DNA of 64,000 bases, from assembly GCA_018819105.1 (NCBI GenBank), contig JAHJQV010000005.1:1-64000 (forward strand), in the 5' to 3' direction. Shown here in pieces: positions 8,754 to 18,221 of the stretch. Every line of letters starts with the position of its first letter. Positions within the stretch are counted from its first letter, which is position 1. Made by a program: the position numbers and the translations under genes. The notes under the pieces were generated by a model. The model saw nothing but the letters and a program-made list of their open reading frames with translations. It had not been told where the DNA came from and searched no databases. Source of the DNA: Gammaproteobacteria bacterium. GTDB lineage: Bacteria > Pseudomonadota > Gammaproteobacteria > Xanthomonadales > Wenzhouxiangellaceae.

Positions 8754-10322
8754 TCAGGTGCCGGCGCCACTGTCGGGCAGGCCACAGTCGCGCGCCACGG
8801 CCTCTGCCGCCAGTCGCCCGGAGATCGCCGCCATGGGAATGCCGGGGCCGGGGTGGACGCTGCCACCGCACAGATACAGGCCGGGGACTTTGGTGGCGCT
8901 GCCGGGGCGCAGAAACGCGGCACGCCAGCCATGCACGGCGCTGCCATACAGCGCCCCGCCGGAACCGGGAAAGCGCAGCGCGAAGTCCGCCGGGGTGGTG
9001 ATGCGCATGCTGGCGGTATCGCTGCGCAGCAGCAGATCACATTCCGCCAGCTGCGCCAGCATCTGCTCGGTCAGGCTCTGCTGCTGCCGGCGGCACTGTT
9101 CCATGCTCATGCCGGCCGGGGCATTCATCAGGCAGAACAGGCGCTCGCTGCCGTTGCTGCTGCCGGCGGCAGCATCGGCCTGTGCGGCCGGATTGCCGTC
9201 GCCGCGATCCTGCGCACAGACATAGATGGTGGCCGGGTTGGCGATGCTCTGGCGATGGAAGATGGCGCGAAACTCTGCCGCGTAGTCGTGGTTGAAAAAC
9301 ACATTGTGATGGGCCAGATCAAAACCCCTTGGTTTGCCCAGCATGGACCAGGTGAATGCCGACAGCGACGGCTTGCCGGTATGCAGGGATGCGGTGCCGG
9401 GAATGCCCAGCGGGCCGCGCAGACGGCGCTTTACCTGTTGGCCCAACTGGCCATTGAGCAGGGCGCGCGGATCGCAGTTGGCGATGACATGCCGGGCCGG
9501 TATGGTCTCGCCGCTGCTCAATCTGACTGCGCTGATGCCGCTGCGATTGATCTGGATGTCGTCGACCTCGGCGCGAAACTGAAAGGCCACGCTCAGCGCC
9601 GAGGCCAGTTCATGCATGGCCCTGGCCAACTGCTGCATGCCGTCTTGCAGGTACCAGACACCGGTTTGCTCCACGTGAGCAATCAGCATCAGTGTGGCCG
9701 GTGCCTGCCACGGCGAGGAGCCGGAATAGGTGGCATAGCGGGCAAACAGCTGGCGCAGGCGTGGATCGCGAAAATATTCCCCCAGCAGCTGCCACAGCGA
9801 ACGAAACGGGTTGACCCGCAGCAACTGCAGTTGCTGACGCAGGCTCAGCGCCGGCAGCAGTCCGGTCAGACCCGGTTGCGGACGGCGCATGAACTGCAGA
9901 TCAAGCAGGTCGTGCAGACGCTCGGCATCGGCACAGAAGCGCAGGTAGCCGCTGGCCTCGCGCTGATCGGCAAACTCGCGGATGGCACGCGCGCTGCGTT
10001 CGCGACTGGCATGCAGATCGAGTCGGGAGCCATCGCGCCAGCCGTGGCGGGCGAGCACTTTTGCCTGCTGCAACTGCACATGATCGCTGAGTCTGCTGTC
10101 GGCAGCCTGGAACAGCTCATCAAACACGTGCCGCATGGTCAGTACGGTGGGGCCGGAATCGATCGCCTGACCATCGATGTGGACACTGCGCAGTTTGCCG
10201 CCGGGCTCGCTGCGGCGTTCCAGCACCAGCACCGGGAGACCGCGACTGGCCAGGCTGATGGCGGCGCTGAGGCCGCCGATGCCGGCGCCGATGACAATCA
10301 CTGGGAGTTGCTTTTCTGCCAT
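8754..10322 (-). CDS. crtD: Hydroxyneurosporene/1-hydroxycarotenoid 3,4-desaturase CrtD
   Basis: CrtD introduces the 3,4 double bond into the hydroxylated carotenoid made by CrtC. The 522-residue flavoprotein begins with the dinucleotide-binding motif VIGAGIGGLSAAISLASRG and ends with the phytoene-desaturase-family signature LYLCGGSVHPGPGIPMAAIS. The conserved DSGPTVLTM is near residue 60. The alternative, a CrtI phytoene desaturase, is less likely because of the pairing with crtC and the divergent arrangement with crtE typical of purple-bacterial clusters. Its promoter candidate shares a PpsR/CrtJ-type site with crtE. Confidence 0.9.
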   Translation of the reverse strand: MAEKQLPVIVIGAGIGGLSAAISLASRGLPVLVLERRSEPGGKLRSVHIDGQAIDSGPTVLTMRHVFDELFQAADSRLSDHVQLQQAKVLARHGWRDGSRLDLHASRERSARAIREFADQREASGYLRFCADAERLHDLLDLQFMRRPQPGLTGLLPALSLRQQLQLLRVNPFRSLWQLLGEYFRDPRLRQLFARYATYSGSSPWQAPATLMLIAHVEQTGVWYLQDGMQQLARAMHELASALSVAFQFRAEVDDIQINRSGISAVRLSSGETIPARHVIANCDPRALLNGQLGQQVKRRLRGPLGIPGTASLHTGKPSLSAFTWSMLGKPRGFDLAHHNVFFNHDYAAEFRAIFHRQSIANPATIYVCAQDRGDGNPAAQADAAAGSSNGSERLFCLMNAPAGMSMEQCRRQQQSLTEQMLAQLAECDLLLRSDTASMRITTPADFALRFPGSGGALYGSAVHGWRAAFLRPGSATKVPGLYLCGGSVHPGPGIPMAAISGRLAAEAVARDCGLPDSGAGT

Positions 10323-10372
10323 GCTGCAGTCAGTCCGCGTCCATGCCTTGGGTGACTTCTTATGATAGAGGA

Positions 10373-10409
10373 TTGACTTGCCTGTCGATAGTGTCTATTG
10401 TAAATGACA
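10373..10409. promoter_or_regulatory. Shared crtD/crtE control region with PpsR/CrtJ-type site
   Basis: TGT-N12-ACA at 10392-10409 is an exact match to the palindrome bound by PpsR/CrtJ, the oxygen- and light-responsive repressor of photosynthesis genes. For crtE, TTGACT (10373-10378), 17 bp and TATTGT (10396-10401) form a promoter. On the other strand TACAAT (10402-10397) is a candidate crtD -10 with TTGTCA about 15 bp upstream. Both -10 boxes lie inside the one palindrome, so one bound dimer could silence both directions. A second, imperfect TGA-N12-ACA lies at 10417-10434. Confidence 0.6.
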
Positions 10410-10483
10410 CTGAATGTGACAACCCAAGTTAACACTTTGCTGCGATGCCCGTCCAATGCACGCAGATTGTCGGAAGCGATGCC

Positions 10484-11377
10484 ATGATTGATCCAGCCCA
10501 ACGCATAGAACTTGCCATACAGAACACGCTGGAGCAGGGCAATGGCCGGCACTGTCCACCTTTGCTGACACAGGCGATCGAGCATGCGGTGATGCCGGGC
10601 GGTGCCCGCGTCAGACCGCGACTTTGTCTGGCCGTGGCCGCAGCCTGCGCCGGCGATGCAAACACGGCGCAGCAGGATGCCGTCATCGCCGATGCGGCGG
10701 CGGTGTCGATCGAGTTGCTGCACTGCGCCTCGTTGATCCACGATGATCTGCCCTGTTTTGATGATGCCAGCACGCGCCGCGGCAAACCGTCGGTGCATCT
10801 GGCCTATGGCGAACCGCTGGCGGTGCTCAGTGGCGATGCACTCATCGTCATGGCGTTCCAGGCGCTGGGACGGGGCGCTGCCACACAGCCACAGCGACTG
10901 GTTGCCCTGCTGGACATACTCGGCCGGGCCGTGGGTGCGCCGCATGGCATTGTCGCCGGTCAGGCCTGGGAATGTGAGCAGAATGTCGACCTGGCCCGGT
11001 ATCAGGATGCCAAGACCGGTTCACTGTTTGCCGCAGCCACCATGATGGGTGCCGCCGCTGCCGGTGCCGACCATCACGCCTGGGCGGCACTGGGCGACTG
11101 CATCGGCAGTGCCTATCAGATCGCCGACGACATTCTTGATGTCAGCGCCGATCCCACCGAACTGGGCAAGCCGGTGGGGCGGGACGAGTCACTGGGGCGG
11201 CCGAACGCGGTCGCCGAGTACGGCATGCAGGGCTCCACACGCAAGCTGCGCGAGCTGATTGATGGTGCCATTGCCACCATCCCCGCCTGCCCGGGCCGTG
11301 CGCGTCTGTGCGAGGTGATCGCCGTCGAGTCGCAACGTTTCATGTCGCATGCCCTGGATCGCGCCACCGCTGCCTGA
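10484..11377 (+). CDS. crtE: Geranylgeranyl diphosphate synthase CrtE
   Basis: CrtE makes the C20 precursor for carotenoids and for the bacteriochlorophyll tail. Both aspartate-rich prenyl-synthase motifs are present: HDDLPCFDDASTRRGK and QIADDILDV, plus GGARVRPRL near the N terminus. I chose the ATG at 10484 because GGAAG lies 7 bp before it and the start MIDPAQRIELAIQ matches the usual family N terminus; an in-frame ATG at 10445 has no ribosome site. It heads the crtE-crtF-bchCXYZ-puf superoperon. Confidence 0.92.
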   Translation: MIDPAQRIELAIQNTLEQGNGRHCPPLLTQAIEHAVMPGGARVRPRLCLAVAAACAGDANTAQQDAVIADAAAVSIELLHCASLIHDDLPCFDDASTRRGKPSVHLAYGEPLAVLSGDALIVMAFQALGRGAATQPQRLVALLDILGRAVGAPHGIVAGQAWECEQNVDLARYQDAKTGSLFAAATMMGAAAAGADHHAWAALGDCIGSAYQIADDILDVSADPTELGKPVGRDESLGRPNAVAEYGMQGSTRKLRELIDGAIATIPACPGRARLCEVIAVESQRFMSHALDRATAA

Positions 11378-11411
11378 GCGCTGACGCTGCAACAGCGGCC
11401 TTCAGCACGCT

Positions 11412-12635
11412 GTGCTGTCCTCACTCAAGAACAGGTCGAAAGACTGGCGCAACCGGCTTATCGCCGATCCCCGCTTCCAGCGTTTTGCCGCCCGTTACTG
11501 GCCGTTTCGCAGCGTCGCCCGACGCCGCGCAGTGCAGTTGTTCGACCTCTGTGCCGGTTTCATCTATGCGCAGGTGCTGTATGCCTGTGTACAGCTGGAA
11601 TTGCTGCCACAGCTGCAGGCAGGAGAGAAATCACTGCATGATCTGTTGCCCGGCAGCGGACTGCAGCCGGAGGCGTTACGGCGTCTGTTGCTGGCGGCGG
11701 TGGCGCTGGATCTGCTGGAGCAGCGGGCGACGGATCGATTTGCGCTGGGGCCGCAGGGCGCGGCCATGCTGGCCAATCCCGGCATCGCGGCGATGGTGCG
11801 GCATCACCGCTTTCTGTATCAGGATCTGGTTGATCCGCTGGCCCTGCTGCAGGGCAAGCAACGGCCCACCCGGTTGCAAAGCTTCTGGCGTTATGCCCTG
11901 GACAATGCCCTGCACAATGAGCTGGACATTGACATGGCCCGGAATGGTGACAAGGACGCGGACAAAGGCTCAGCTCGGGATCTGGATATGGATCACGCGC
12001 CTGCGGTCGGCAGCTCCGGGGCGCAGACCGATGATTACCAACTCTACAGCGAGCTCATGGCCGGCTCGCAGCACATGATCGCCGAGCAGGTGCTCAATGC
12101 CTACAACTTCTCCTCCCACCGCGCGCTGCTGGATGTGGGTGGCGGCCTGGGCGAGTTTCTGCGCCGGGTCGGCCAGCGTTATCCGGGTTTGCAGCTGGGC
12201 CTGTTTGATCTGCCGCCGGTGATCGAGACCGCCCGCCAGGGCTTTGCCGGTGACAAGCTGGTGCCACGCTGTTTTGCCGGCAACTTTCAGCACGATGCGC
12301 TGCCCTCTGGCTTTGATCTGATCTCGCTGGTGCGCGTGCTGCACGATCACGATGACGCGGTGGTGCAGCAACTGCTTGAACGGTGCGCGCAGGCGCTGCC
12401 GCCCGGCGGCCGGCTGCTGATTGCCGAACCGCTGGCCGCCACCCCCGGCGCCAAAGCCATGGGTGATGCCTACTTTGGCCTCTATCTGTTTGCCATGGGG
12501 CAGGGCAGGCCGCGTACTTTCAAGGAATATCAGGGGTTTCTGCAGCAGGCGGGCTTTTATCGCGTGCGTCGGGTGAAAACATCGATCCCGATGTTGTGCA
12601 GTCTGCTTATTGCAACGGTGAAGAAAAAGGTGTAA
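11412..12635 (+). CDS. crtF: Demethylspheroidene O-methyltransferase CrtF
   Basis: CrtF methylates the C1 hydroxyl group introduced by CrtC, using S-adenosylmethionine. The 407-residue protein has an N-terminal dimerisation/winged-helix part and a C-terminal class I fold with LLDVGGGLGEFLRRVGQRY as the SAM loop and VLHDHDD as the catalytic-region motif. The start is GTG at 11412. It carries an Asp-rich, low-complexity segment of about 35 residues between the two domains (DMARNGDKDADKGSARDLDM and on) that makes it longer than the roughly 370-residue purple-bacterial enzymes I recall. It lies 34 bp after crtE; its stop codon is embedded in the bchC regulatory site. Confidence 0.9.
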   Translation: MLSSLKNRSKDWRNRLIADPRFQRFAARYWPFRSVARRRAVQLFDLCAGFIYAQVLYACVQLELLPQLQAGEKSLHDLLPGSGLQPEALRRLLLAAVALDLLEQRATDRFALGPQGAAMLANPGIAAMVRHHRFLYQDLVDPLALLQGKQRPTRLQSFWRYALDNALHNELDIDMARNGDKDADKGSARDLDMDHAPAVGSSGAQTDDYQLYSELMAGSQHMIAEQVLNAYNFSSHRALLDVGGGLGEFLRRVGQRYPGLQLGLFDLPPVIETARQGFAGDKLVPRCFAGNFQHDALPSGFDLISLVRVLHDHDDAVVQQLLERCAQALPPGGRLLIAEPLAATPGAKAMGDAYFGLYLFAMGQGRPRTFKEYQGFLQQAGFYRVRRVKTSIPMLCSLLIATVKKKV

Positions 12636-12670
12636 ATTGAACTTGACAATTAAAACAGTAAGCGTAGACT
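12631..12670 (+). promoter_or_regulatory. bchC promoter with overlapping PpsR/CrtJ-type site
   Basis: TGT-N12-ACA spans 12631-12648. Its right half coincides with a perfect -35 box TTGACA (12643-12648); a -10 candidate TAGACT follows at 12665-12670, 16 bp away. A repressor bound here would block RNA polymerase directly, and the same layout is known for bchC of Rhodobacter. The site also covers the crtF stop codon. If this promoter is used, the mRNA would begin only a few bases before the annotated bchC start. Confidence 0.65.
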
Positions 12671-12678
12671 GACACTTA

Positions 12679-13665
12679 ATGAACATGAACGCCCATCAGC
12701 CAGGTATCGACCCAGCCAGCGAGCAGGCACTCAAGTGCACCGCTGTGGTCATGCAACAGCCCGGTGAGCTGGCGCTGCAGGACATTGCCCTGCCGCAGCC
12801 GGGTGCCGAGGATGTGGTGGTGGACATTGAATGGAGCGGCATCAGTACCGGCACCGAGCGACTGCTCTGGGAAGGCACCATGCAGCAGTTTCCGGGCATG
12901 GGCTATCCACTCGTGCCGGGTTACGAATCGGTGGGTCTGGTGACCCACGCCGGCAGCAATGTCGGCATTCCGGTAGGGACCAGGGTGTTTGTCTCCGGCG
13001 CGCGCTGCTACGGCGACATTCGCGGCCTGTTTGGTGGTGCCTCATCACGTGTGGTGGTGCCGGCCAGCAAGGTCATCTCGCTGCCGGAATCCATTCGCGA
13101 ACAGGGCGTCATGCTGGCACTGGCGGCAACCGCCTGCCACGCGCTGCGGCTGCCGGGACAACGTCCGGCAGAACTGATTATCGGTCATGGTGTGCTGGGG
13201 CGGCTGCTGGCCCGGCTGTGTCTTGCGTTTGGGCATGCCGCACCAGTGGTGTGGGAAATCGATCCGGCGCGCCGCACTGGTGACCACGACTACCCGGTGC
13301 TGGATCCGGCCGCGGACAGCGACGGCAAATACCTGTCCATCATCGATGCCAGCGGCGCTGGCCAATTGCTCGACACCATGATCGCCCGGCTCAAACCCGG
13401 TGGCGAAGTGGTGCTGGCAGGTTTTTACCACGACCGGCTGAGTTTTGATTTTGCCCCTGCTTTCATGCGCGAGGCGAGCATTCGCACCGCCGCCGAATGG
13501 CGTCCGGACGACCTGCAGCTGGTGCGCGACCTGCTGGATTCCGGTGATCTGGTCGTGGACGACCTGTTGACCCATCGACTTCCAGCACCACAGGCAGCCC
13601 AGGCCTATGCCACGGCATTTGCCGACCCTGCCTGTCTGAAAATGATTCTTGATTGGAGAAGCTGA
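12679..13665 (+). CDS. bchC: 3-hydroxyethyl bacteriochlorophyllide a dehydrogenase BchC
   Basis: BchC oxidises the C3 hydroxyethyl side chain to the acetyl group of bacteriochlorophyll a. The protein (328 residues) is a medium-chain dehydrogenase without the structural zinc loop: SGISTGTERLLWEG, GYPLVPGYESVG and the nucleotide-binding stretch ELIIGHGVLGRLLARL are typical. The N terminus before CTAVVMQQPGELALQDI is about 17 residues longer than in the Rhodobacter protein as I recall it, so the true start could be later; an ATG at 12685 is also in frame. It overlaps nothing and is followed by bchX after 2 bp. Confidence 0.9.
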   Translation: MNMNAHQPGIDPASEQALKCTAVVMQQPGELALQDIALPQPGAEDVVVDIEWSGISTGTERLLWEGTMQQFPGMGYPLVPGYESVGLVTHAGSNVGIPVGTRVFVSGARCYGDIRGLFGGASSRVVVPASKVISLPESIREQGVMLALAATACHALRLPGQRPAELIIGHGVLGRLLARLCLAFGHAAPVVWEIDPARRTGDHDYPVLDPAADSDGKYLSIIDASGAGQLLDTMIARLKPGGEVVLAGFYHDRLSFDFAPAFMREASIRTAAEWRPDDLQLVRDLLDSGDLVVDDLLTHRLPAPQAAQAYATAFADPACLKMILDWRS

Positions 13666-13667
13666 AT

Positions 13668-14705
13668 ATGTCTATCGCTGCGCTGAACCAGAAACAAGCC
13701 AACGGCAAGCCGCTCAACATCCAGGTGAAAATGACCGAGGATCTGCGCGCCGAGGCTTCTCAGGAGCCGGATGCGCCACCGGCAGCCGGTTCGGAAACCA
13801 AGCAGACCCAGATCATTGCCATTTACGGCAAAGGCGGTATCGGCAAAAGCTTCACCCTGTCCAACCTCTCCTACATGATGGCGCAGCAGGGCAAGAAAGT
13901 TCTGCTGATCGGCTGTGATCCCAAGAGTGACACCACCTCGCTGCTGTTCGGTGGCCGCAGCTGCCCGACCATTATCGATACCTCGTCCAGAAAGAAAGAA
14001 GCCGGTGAGGAAGTTGAGATCGGCGATGTCTGCTTTGTGCGCGATGGCGTCTATGCGATGGAGCTGGGCGGCCCGGAAGTGGGTCGTGGCTGCGGTGGAC
14101 GCGGCATCATCCACGGCTTCGAGCTGATGGAGAAACTCGGTTTCCACGAATGGGATTTCGATTACGTGCTGCTGGATTTTCTCGGCGACGTGGTCTGCGG
14201 TGGCTTTGGTCTGCCGATCGCCCGTGACATGTGCCAGAAGGTGATTGTGGTCGGTTCCAACGACCTGCAGTCCCTGTACGTGGCCAACAACGTCTGCTCT
14301 GCGGTGCAGTATTTCCGCAAGCTTGGCGGCAACGTTGGTGTTGCCGGTCTGGTCATCAACAAGGATGACGGCACCGGGGAAGCGCAGGCGTTTGCCAAAT
14401 CGGTGGGCATTCCGGTGCTGGCGGCGATTCCGCAGCATGAGGACATCCGCCGCAAGAGCGCCAATTACGAAATCATCGGCCGGCCGGACACGGCCTGGGC
14501 ATCGCTGTTCGAGGAACTGGCGACCAACGTCGGTGAGGCACCACCGGTGCTGCCGACGCCGCTGGATCAGGATGGCCTGCTGGGTCTGTTTGATGGTGGT
14601 GAGACCGGTCGCGAAGTGCCGCTGACGCCGGCCACACCGGCCGACATGTGCGGCGTCAACAGTATCCAGAAAGCTTCTCTTGAAGTGGTCTACGACAACG
14701 TTTGA
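13668..14705 (+). CDS. bchX: Chlorophyllide a reductase iron protein BchX
   Basis: BchX is the NifH-like, ATP-driven electron donor of chlorophyllide a oxidoreductase (BchXYZ), which reduces ring B and makes the bacteriochlorin. The P-loop YGKGGIGKSFTLSNLS, the switch region DPKSDTT and two conserved cysteines (GRGCGGRG and DVVCGGFG) that hold the intersubunit 4Fe-4S cluster are all present. The ATG at 13668 lies 9 bp after GGAG at 13655-13658; an upstream TTG in the same frame would sit inside bchC. Its C terminus, EVVYDNV, is echoed at the start of bchY. Confidence 0.95.
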   Translation: MSIAALNQKQANGKPLNIQVKMTEDLRAEASQEPDAPPAAGSETKQTQIIAIYGKGGIGKSFTLSNLSYMMAQQGKKVLLIGCDPKSDTTSLLFGGRSCPTIIDTSSRKKEAGEEVEIGDVCFVRDGVYAMELGGPEVGRGCGGRGIIHGFELMEKLGFHEWDFDYVLLDFLGDVVCGGFGLPIARDMCQKVIVVGSNDLQSLYVANNVCSAVQYFRKLGGNVGVAGLVINKDDGTGEAQAFAKSVGIPVLAAIPQHEDIRRKSANYEIIGRPDTAWASLFEELATNVGEAPPVLPTPLDQDGLLGLFDGGETGREVPLTPATPADMCGVNSIQKASLEVVYDNV

Positions 14706-14711
14706 TCAGAC

Positions 14712-16367
14712 ATGACGATGCCCAGCGACAATCTTGACAACAGCAGCACCGAAGTGGTCTACGACGACAGCGGTGCCGCCGTGATGGACAACGATGCCGT
14801 GTCGGCAGAGGCCGAATCGGCCTCAGCGTTGCATACCATCAATGTGCAACCGCCGCAGCCGACCACAGCGAAAACCGCCAGTCAGAGTCAGTCACAGGCC
14901 GAGGCCGATGGCTGCCATGGCGGCAAGCAGACCATGCAGGAAGCCGCCCGCAAGGCCGGCAAGAGCGAGATTCTCGACCGCTACGCCGAAGACTACCCGG
15001 TGGGTCCGCATGACCAGCCGCAAAGCATGTGCCCGGCGTTTGGTTCACTGCGGGTGGGTTTGCGCATGCGCCGCACCGCGACCATCCTGTCGGGTTCGGC
15101 CTGTTGTGTCTACGGCCTTACCTTTACCTCACATTTTTACGGTGCCAAGCGTACCGTCGGCTACGTGCCGTTCAACTCCGAAACGCTGGTCACCGGCAAG
15201 TTGTATGAAGACATCCGCGACGCCGTGCACAAGATGGCGGATCCGGAAAAATACGACGCCATCGTGGTGACCAATCTGTGCGTGCCAACCGCATCCGGCG
15301 TGCCCTTGCGCATGCTGCCGAAGCAGATCGATGGCGTGCGCATCATCGGCATCGATGTGCCGGGTTTTGGTGTGCCCACGCATGCGGAAGCCAAGGACAT
15401 TCTCGCTGGTGCCATGCTCAACTATGCCCGCACCGAGGCCGAGCAGGGCCCGGTGGCGGCTCCCAGAGACGGTGTTTCCGAACAGCCCACGGTGACCCTG
15501 CTGGGCGAAATGTTCCCGGTGGACCCGATGATCATCGGCGGCATGCTGGAGCATCTGGGTCTGAAAGCCGGACCGGTGGTGCCGACGCGCGAGTGGCGCG
15601 AACTGTATGCGGCGCTGGATGGCGCGGCAGTGGCGGCCATTCATCCCTTTTATACTGCCTCGATTAGAGAATTTGAAGCGGCCGGACGCCCGGTGATCGG
15701 CTCTGCGCCGGTCGGCTATGACGGCACTGCAGCGTGGCTGGAAAGCCTCGCCGAGGTGTGCAACATCCCGGCTGCCAAGCTGGATCTGGCCAAACAGCAG
15801 ATTCTGCCGGGCATCCGCCAGGCCTTGCAGGGCATGCCGATCAAAGGCCGCATCACCCTGTCCGGTTACGAAGGTTCCGAACTGCTGGTGGCCAGACTGC
15901 TGGTGGAAAGCGGTGCCGATCTGCGCTATGTGGGCACTGCCTGTCCGAAGACGCGCTGGTCCGAGGCCGATCGCGACTGGCTGCAGGCGCATGGTGTGAC
16001 AGTGAATTACCGCGCTTCGCTGGAACAGGATCTGGCGGCGATGCAGGAGTTCCAGCCGGACCTGGCCATCGGTACCACGCCGGTGGTACAAAAAGCCAAG
16101 GAGCTTGCGATCCCCGGCCTGTACTTCACCAATCTGATTTCCGCGCGTCCGCTGATGGGCGCAGCCGGTGCCGGATCGCTGGCCACAGTAATCAACGGTG
16201 CCATGCAGAACAAGACTCGCTTCGACATCATGCACGACTTCTTCGGTGATGTCGGCATGGGCGACAACGCCGGCATCTGGGAAGACATTCCGCAGGTGCG
16301 CAAGCAGTTCAAGGCTGCCAAAGGCGTCAACATCATCGCCGACTCCACTGCGGAGGAAGGTGTCTGA
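14712..16367 (+). CDS. bchY: Chlorophyllide a reductase subunit BchY
   Basis: BchY forms, with BchZ, the NifDK-like catalytic part of chlorophyllide a reductase. The 551-residue protein has the conserved [16 protein letters not shown] and [12 protein letters not shown] stretches with the cysteines that bind the 4Fe-4S cluster. The first 75 or so residues are a low-complexity extension rich in Ser, Gln and Ala, beginning [11 protein letters not shown], which resembles the end of BchX. It is 6 bp after bchX and overlaps bchZ by one base. Confidence 0.95.
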   Translation: MTMPSDNLDNSSTEVVYDDSGAAVMDNDAVSAEAESASALHTINVQPPQPTTAKTASQSQSQAEADGCHGGKQTMQEAARKAGKSEILDRYAEDYPVGPHDQPQSMCPAFGSLRVGLRMRRTATILSGSACCVYGLTFTSHFYGAKRTVGYVPFNSETLVTGKLYEDIRDAVHKMADPEKYDAIVVTNLCVPTASGVPLRMLPKQIDGVRIIGIDVPGFGVPTHAEAKDILAGAMLNYARTEAEQGPVAAPRDGVSEQPTVTLLGEMFPVDPMIIGGMLEHLGLKAGPVVPTREWRELYAALDGAAVAAIHPFYTASIREFEAAGRPVIGSAPVGYDGTAAWLESLAEVCNIPAAKLDLAKQQILPGIRQALQGMPIKGRITLSGYEGSELLVARLLVESGADLRYVGTACPKTRWSEADRDWLQAHGVTVNYRASLEQDLAAMQEFQPDLAIGTTPVVQKAKELAIPGLYFTNLISARPLMGAAGAGSLATVINGAMQNKTRFDIMHDFFGDVGMGDNAGIWEDIPQVRKQFKAAKGVNIIADSTAEEGV

Positions 16368-17812
16368 TGCTGGTACTTGATCACGATCGTGCAGGTGGCT
16401 ACTGGGGTGCAGTGTATGTGTTCACTGCGGTCAAGGGACTGCAGGTGATCATTGACGGCCCGGTTGGCTGCGAAAACCTGCCGGTCACCTCGGTGCTGCA
16501 TTACACCGACGGCCTGCCGCCGCATGAACTGCCGATCGTGGTCACCGGACTCAGCGAGCATGAAATGGGTCACGGCACCGAAGATGCCATGAAACGTGCG
16601 CATGAAGTGCTGGCCGGCGATCAGCCCAGTGTGGTCGTCACCGGCTCCATTGCCGAGATGATCGGTGGTGGCGTCACCCCGGAAGGCACCAGCATCAAGC
16701 GTTTTCTGCCCCGCACCATCGACGAGGACCAGTGGCAGAGCGCCAATCGCGCGATGTTCTGGCTGTGGAACGAGTTCGGGCTGAAACGCGGCAAGATGCC
16801 ACGGGCGAAAAAGCGCAAGGACGGTGACAAGCCACGCGTCAATATCATCGGTCCGTCCTATGGCTACTTCAATTCCGCGTCGGATCTGGCCGAGATCCGC
16901 CGCATCGTCGAAGGCATCGGTGCCGAGATCAACATGGTGTTCCCACTGGGCACCGATCTGGCCGACATTGCCAACCTGGTGAATGCCGATGCCAACATCT
17001 GCATGTACCGCGAATACGGCCGCATGCTGTGTGAGGCGCTGGACAAGCCCTACCTGCAGGCGCCGATCGGGCTGCACAGCACCACCAGCTTTCTGCGCAG
17101 TCTGGGCGAGATTCTGGGACTGGATCCGGAACCGTTCATTGCGCGCGAAAAGCACACCACGATCAAGCCGCTGTGGGATTTGTGGCGCTCGGTGACGCAG
17201 GACTTCTTTGCCACCGCCAACTTCGGCATCGTCGCCAACGACACCCACGCACGCGGTATCCGCAATTTCCTGGAAAACGATCTGGGGCTGCCGTGCGCCT
17301 TTGCTTTCTCGCGCCGTGCCGGCGTGAAACCCGACAACGAGGCGGTGATGGCCGCCATTGATGAGCACAAGCCGCTGATCGTGTTCGGCAGCTACAACGA
17401 GCGCATGTACCTGGCCGAGTCCAAGGCCGGTTCCATCTACATTCCGGCCTCGTTTCCCGGTGCCATCATCCGACGCCACACCGGCACCCCGTTCATGGGC
17501 TATTCCGGTGCCACCTATCTGGTGCAGGAAGTCTGCAATGCCCTGTTCGACGCCCTGTTCAACATTCTGCCGCTGGCAGGAGAAATGGATCAGGTGGAAC
17601 AGACGCCGACCCGGCTTGGCCGCTCACTGCCGTGGGATGCCGATGCCAGAGCGGCACTGGATGAAGTGGTCGAGGCGCAGCCGGTTCTGGTGCGCATCTC
17701 TGCGGCCAAGCGCATGCGCGATGCCATCGAGCGCATGACCGAAAACAGCGACGGCGAGCGGGTAACGCTGGCCATGGTGGAAAAATATCTGGCTCAGAGC
17801 AAAGCGGCATGA
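16367..17812 (+). CDS. bchZ: Chlorophyllide a reductase subunit BchZ
   Basis: The second catalytic subunit of chlorophyllide a reductase, homologous to NifK/BchB. Conserved features include [20 protein letters not shown] near residue 30, [10 protein letters not shown], the GPSYGYFN stretch and [13 protein letters not shown]. Length (481 residues) is normal. The start shares one base with the bchY stop (TGATG), indicating coupled translation. It is followed within 62 bp by pufQ, so pigment enzyme and photosystem genes form one transcript, as in other purple bacteria. Confidence 0.95.
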   Translation: MLVLDHDRAGGYWGAVYVFTAVKGLQVIIDGPVGCENLPVTSVLHYTDGLPPHELPIVVTGLSEHEMGHGTEDAMKRAHEVLAGDQPSVVVTGSIAEMIGGGVTPEGTSIKRFLPRTIDEDQWQSANRAMFWLWNEFGLKRGKMPRAKKRKDGDKPRVNIIGPSYGYFNSASDLAEIRRIVEGIGAEINMVFPLGTDLADIANLVNADANICMYREYGRMLCEALDKPYLQAPIGLHSTTSFLRSLGEILGLDPEPFIAREKHTTIKPLWDLWRSVTQDFFATANFGIVANDTHARGIRNFLENDLGLPCAFAFSRRAGVKPDNEAVMAAIDEHKPLIVFGSYNERMYLAESKAGSIYIPASFPGAIIRRHTGTPFMGYSGATYLVQEVCNALFDALFNILPLAGEMDQVEQTPTRLGRSLPWDADARAALDEVVEAQPVLVRISAAKRMRDAIERMTENSDGERVTLAMVEKYLAQSKAA

Positions 17813-17873
17813 ACATGTCGTTGCGCCAACTGTGCCGCCCGTTCAATGACTCCTTGCTATGGAGAGTATGACG

Positions 17874-18110
17874 ATGAGCAGCAAAAGCAATTCCGGTTCC
17901 ATGCACATGATCAATCATCAGCAGGCTGATCGCGGTTATCAGCTGCTGTACTGGTGTTGCATGGGCATTTGCCTGCCGCTGGTGGTGCTGGCCAGACTGG
18001 CCGGCTGGCGCGGTGAGTCCTGGTCAGGATCAGCGGCACGCAAGCCATCCATGCTGCGGGATGCCAGGCGCAAGGCCAGAACCATTGCTGCCTACGTGTT
18101 CAATGTCTGA
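17874..18110 (+). CDS. pufQ: PufQ-like small membrane protein
   Basis: PufQ is needed for normal bacteriochlorophyll production in purple bacteria, though its biochemical role is unsettled. This 78-residue protein has one hydrophobic helix (LLYWCCMGICLPLVVLARLAG) and a basic tail with ARRKARTIAAYVFNV. The assignment rests mainly on position between bchZ and pufB, length and topology; sequence similarity across the family is low. I chose ATG 17874, 9 bp after GGAG at 17861-17864; in-frame ATGs at 17859 and 17868 are alternatives. Confidence 0.7.
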   Translation: MSSKSNSGSMHMINHQQADRGYQLLYWCCMGICLPLVVLARLAGWRGESWSGSAARKPSMLRDARRKARTIAAYVFNV

Positions 18111-18131
18111 ACACAAACAGTTCAATTTTAG

Positions 18132-18152
18132 CCATGACGGTAGGCGTCATGG
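18132..18152 (+). promoter_or_regulatory. Stem-loop between pufQ and pufB
   Basis: CCATGACG-GTAGG-CGTCATGG is a perfect 8-bp hairpin in the pufQ-pufB gap, followed by a smaller dyad CCCG-CCATA-CGGG. In known puf operons mRNA is cut between pufQ and pufB and stem-loops define the new 5' end; this hairpin would suit that role. No run of T follows, so it is not a terminator. Confidence 0.5.
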
Positions 18153-18221
18153 TGATCCCCGCCATACGGGATTGTTGGTATGGCAAAACGGCCGCAAGGC
18201 CATTTGGATGAGGAAAAGTGT

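Noticed and set aside
7822-9225. Open + strand frame over crtC
   Set aside because: Antisense shadow; CrtC motifs are on the minus strand.
8691-10355. Long + strand open frame (554 codons) over crtD
   Set aside because: It is antisense to crtD, which has clear flavin and desaturase motifs. The frame is open only because of the high GC content and has no recognisable domain.
10417-10434. Second PpsR-type site before crtE
   Set aside because: Reads TGA-N12-ACA, with one half-site base off; kept only as a possible weak site.
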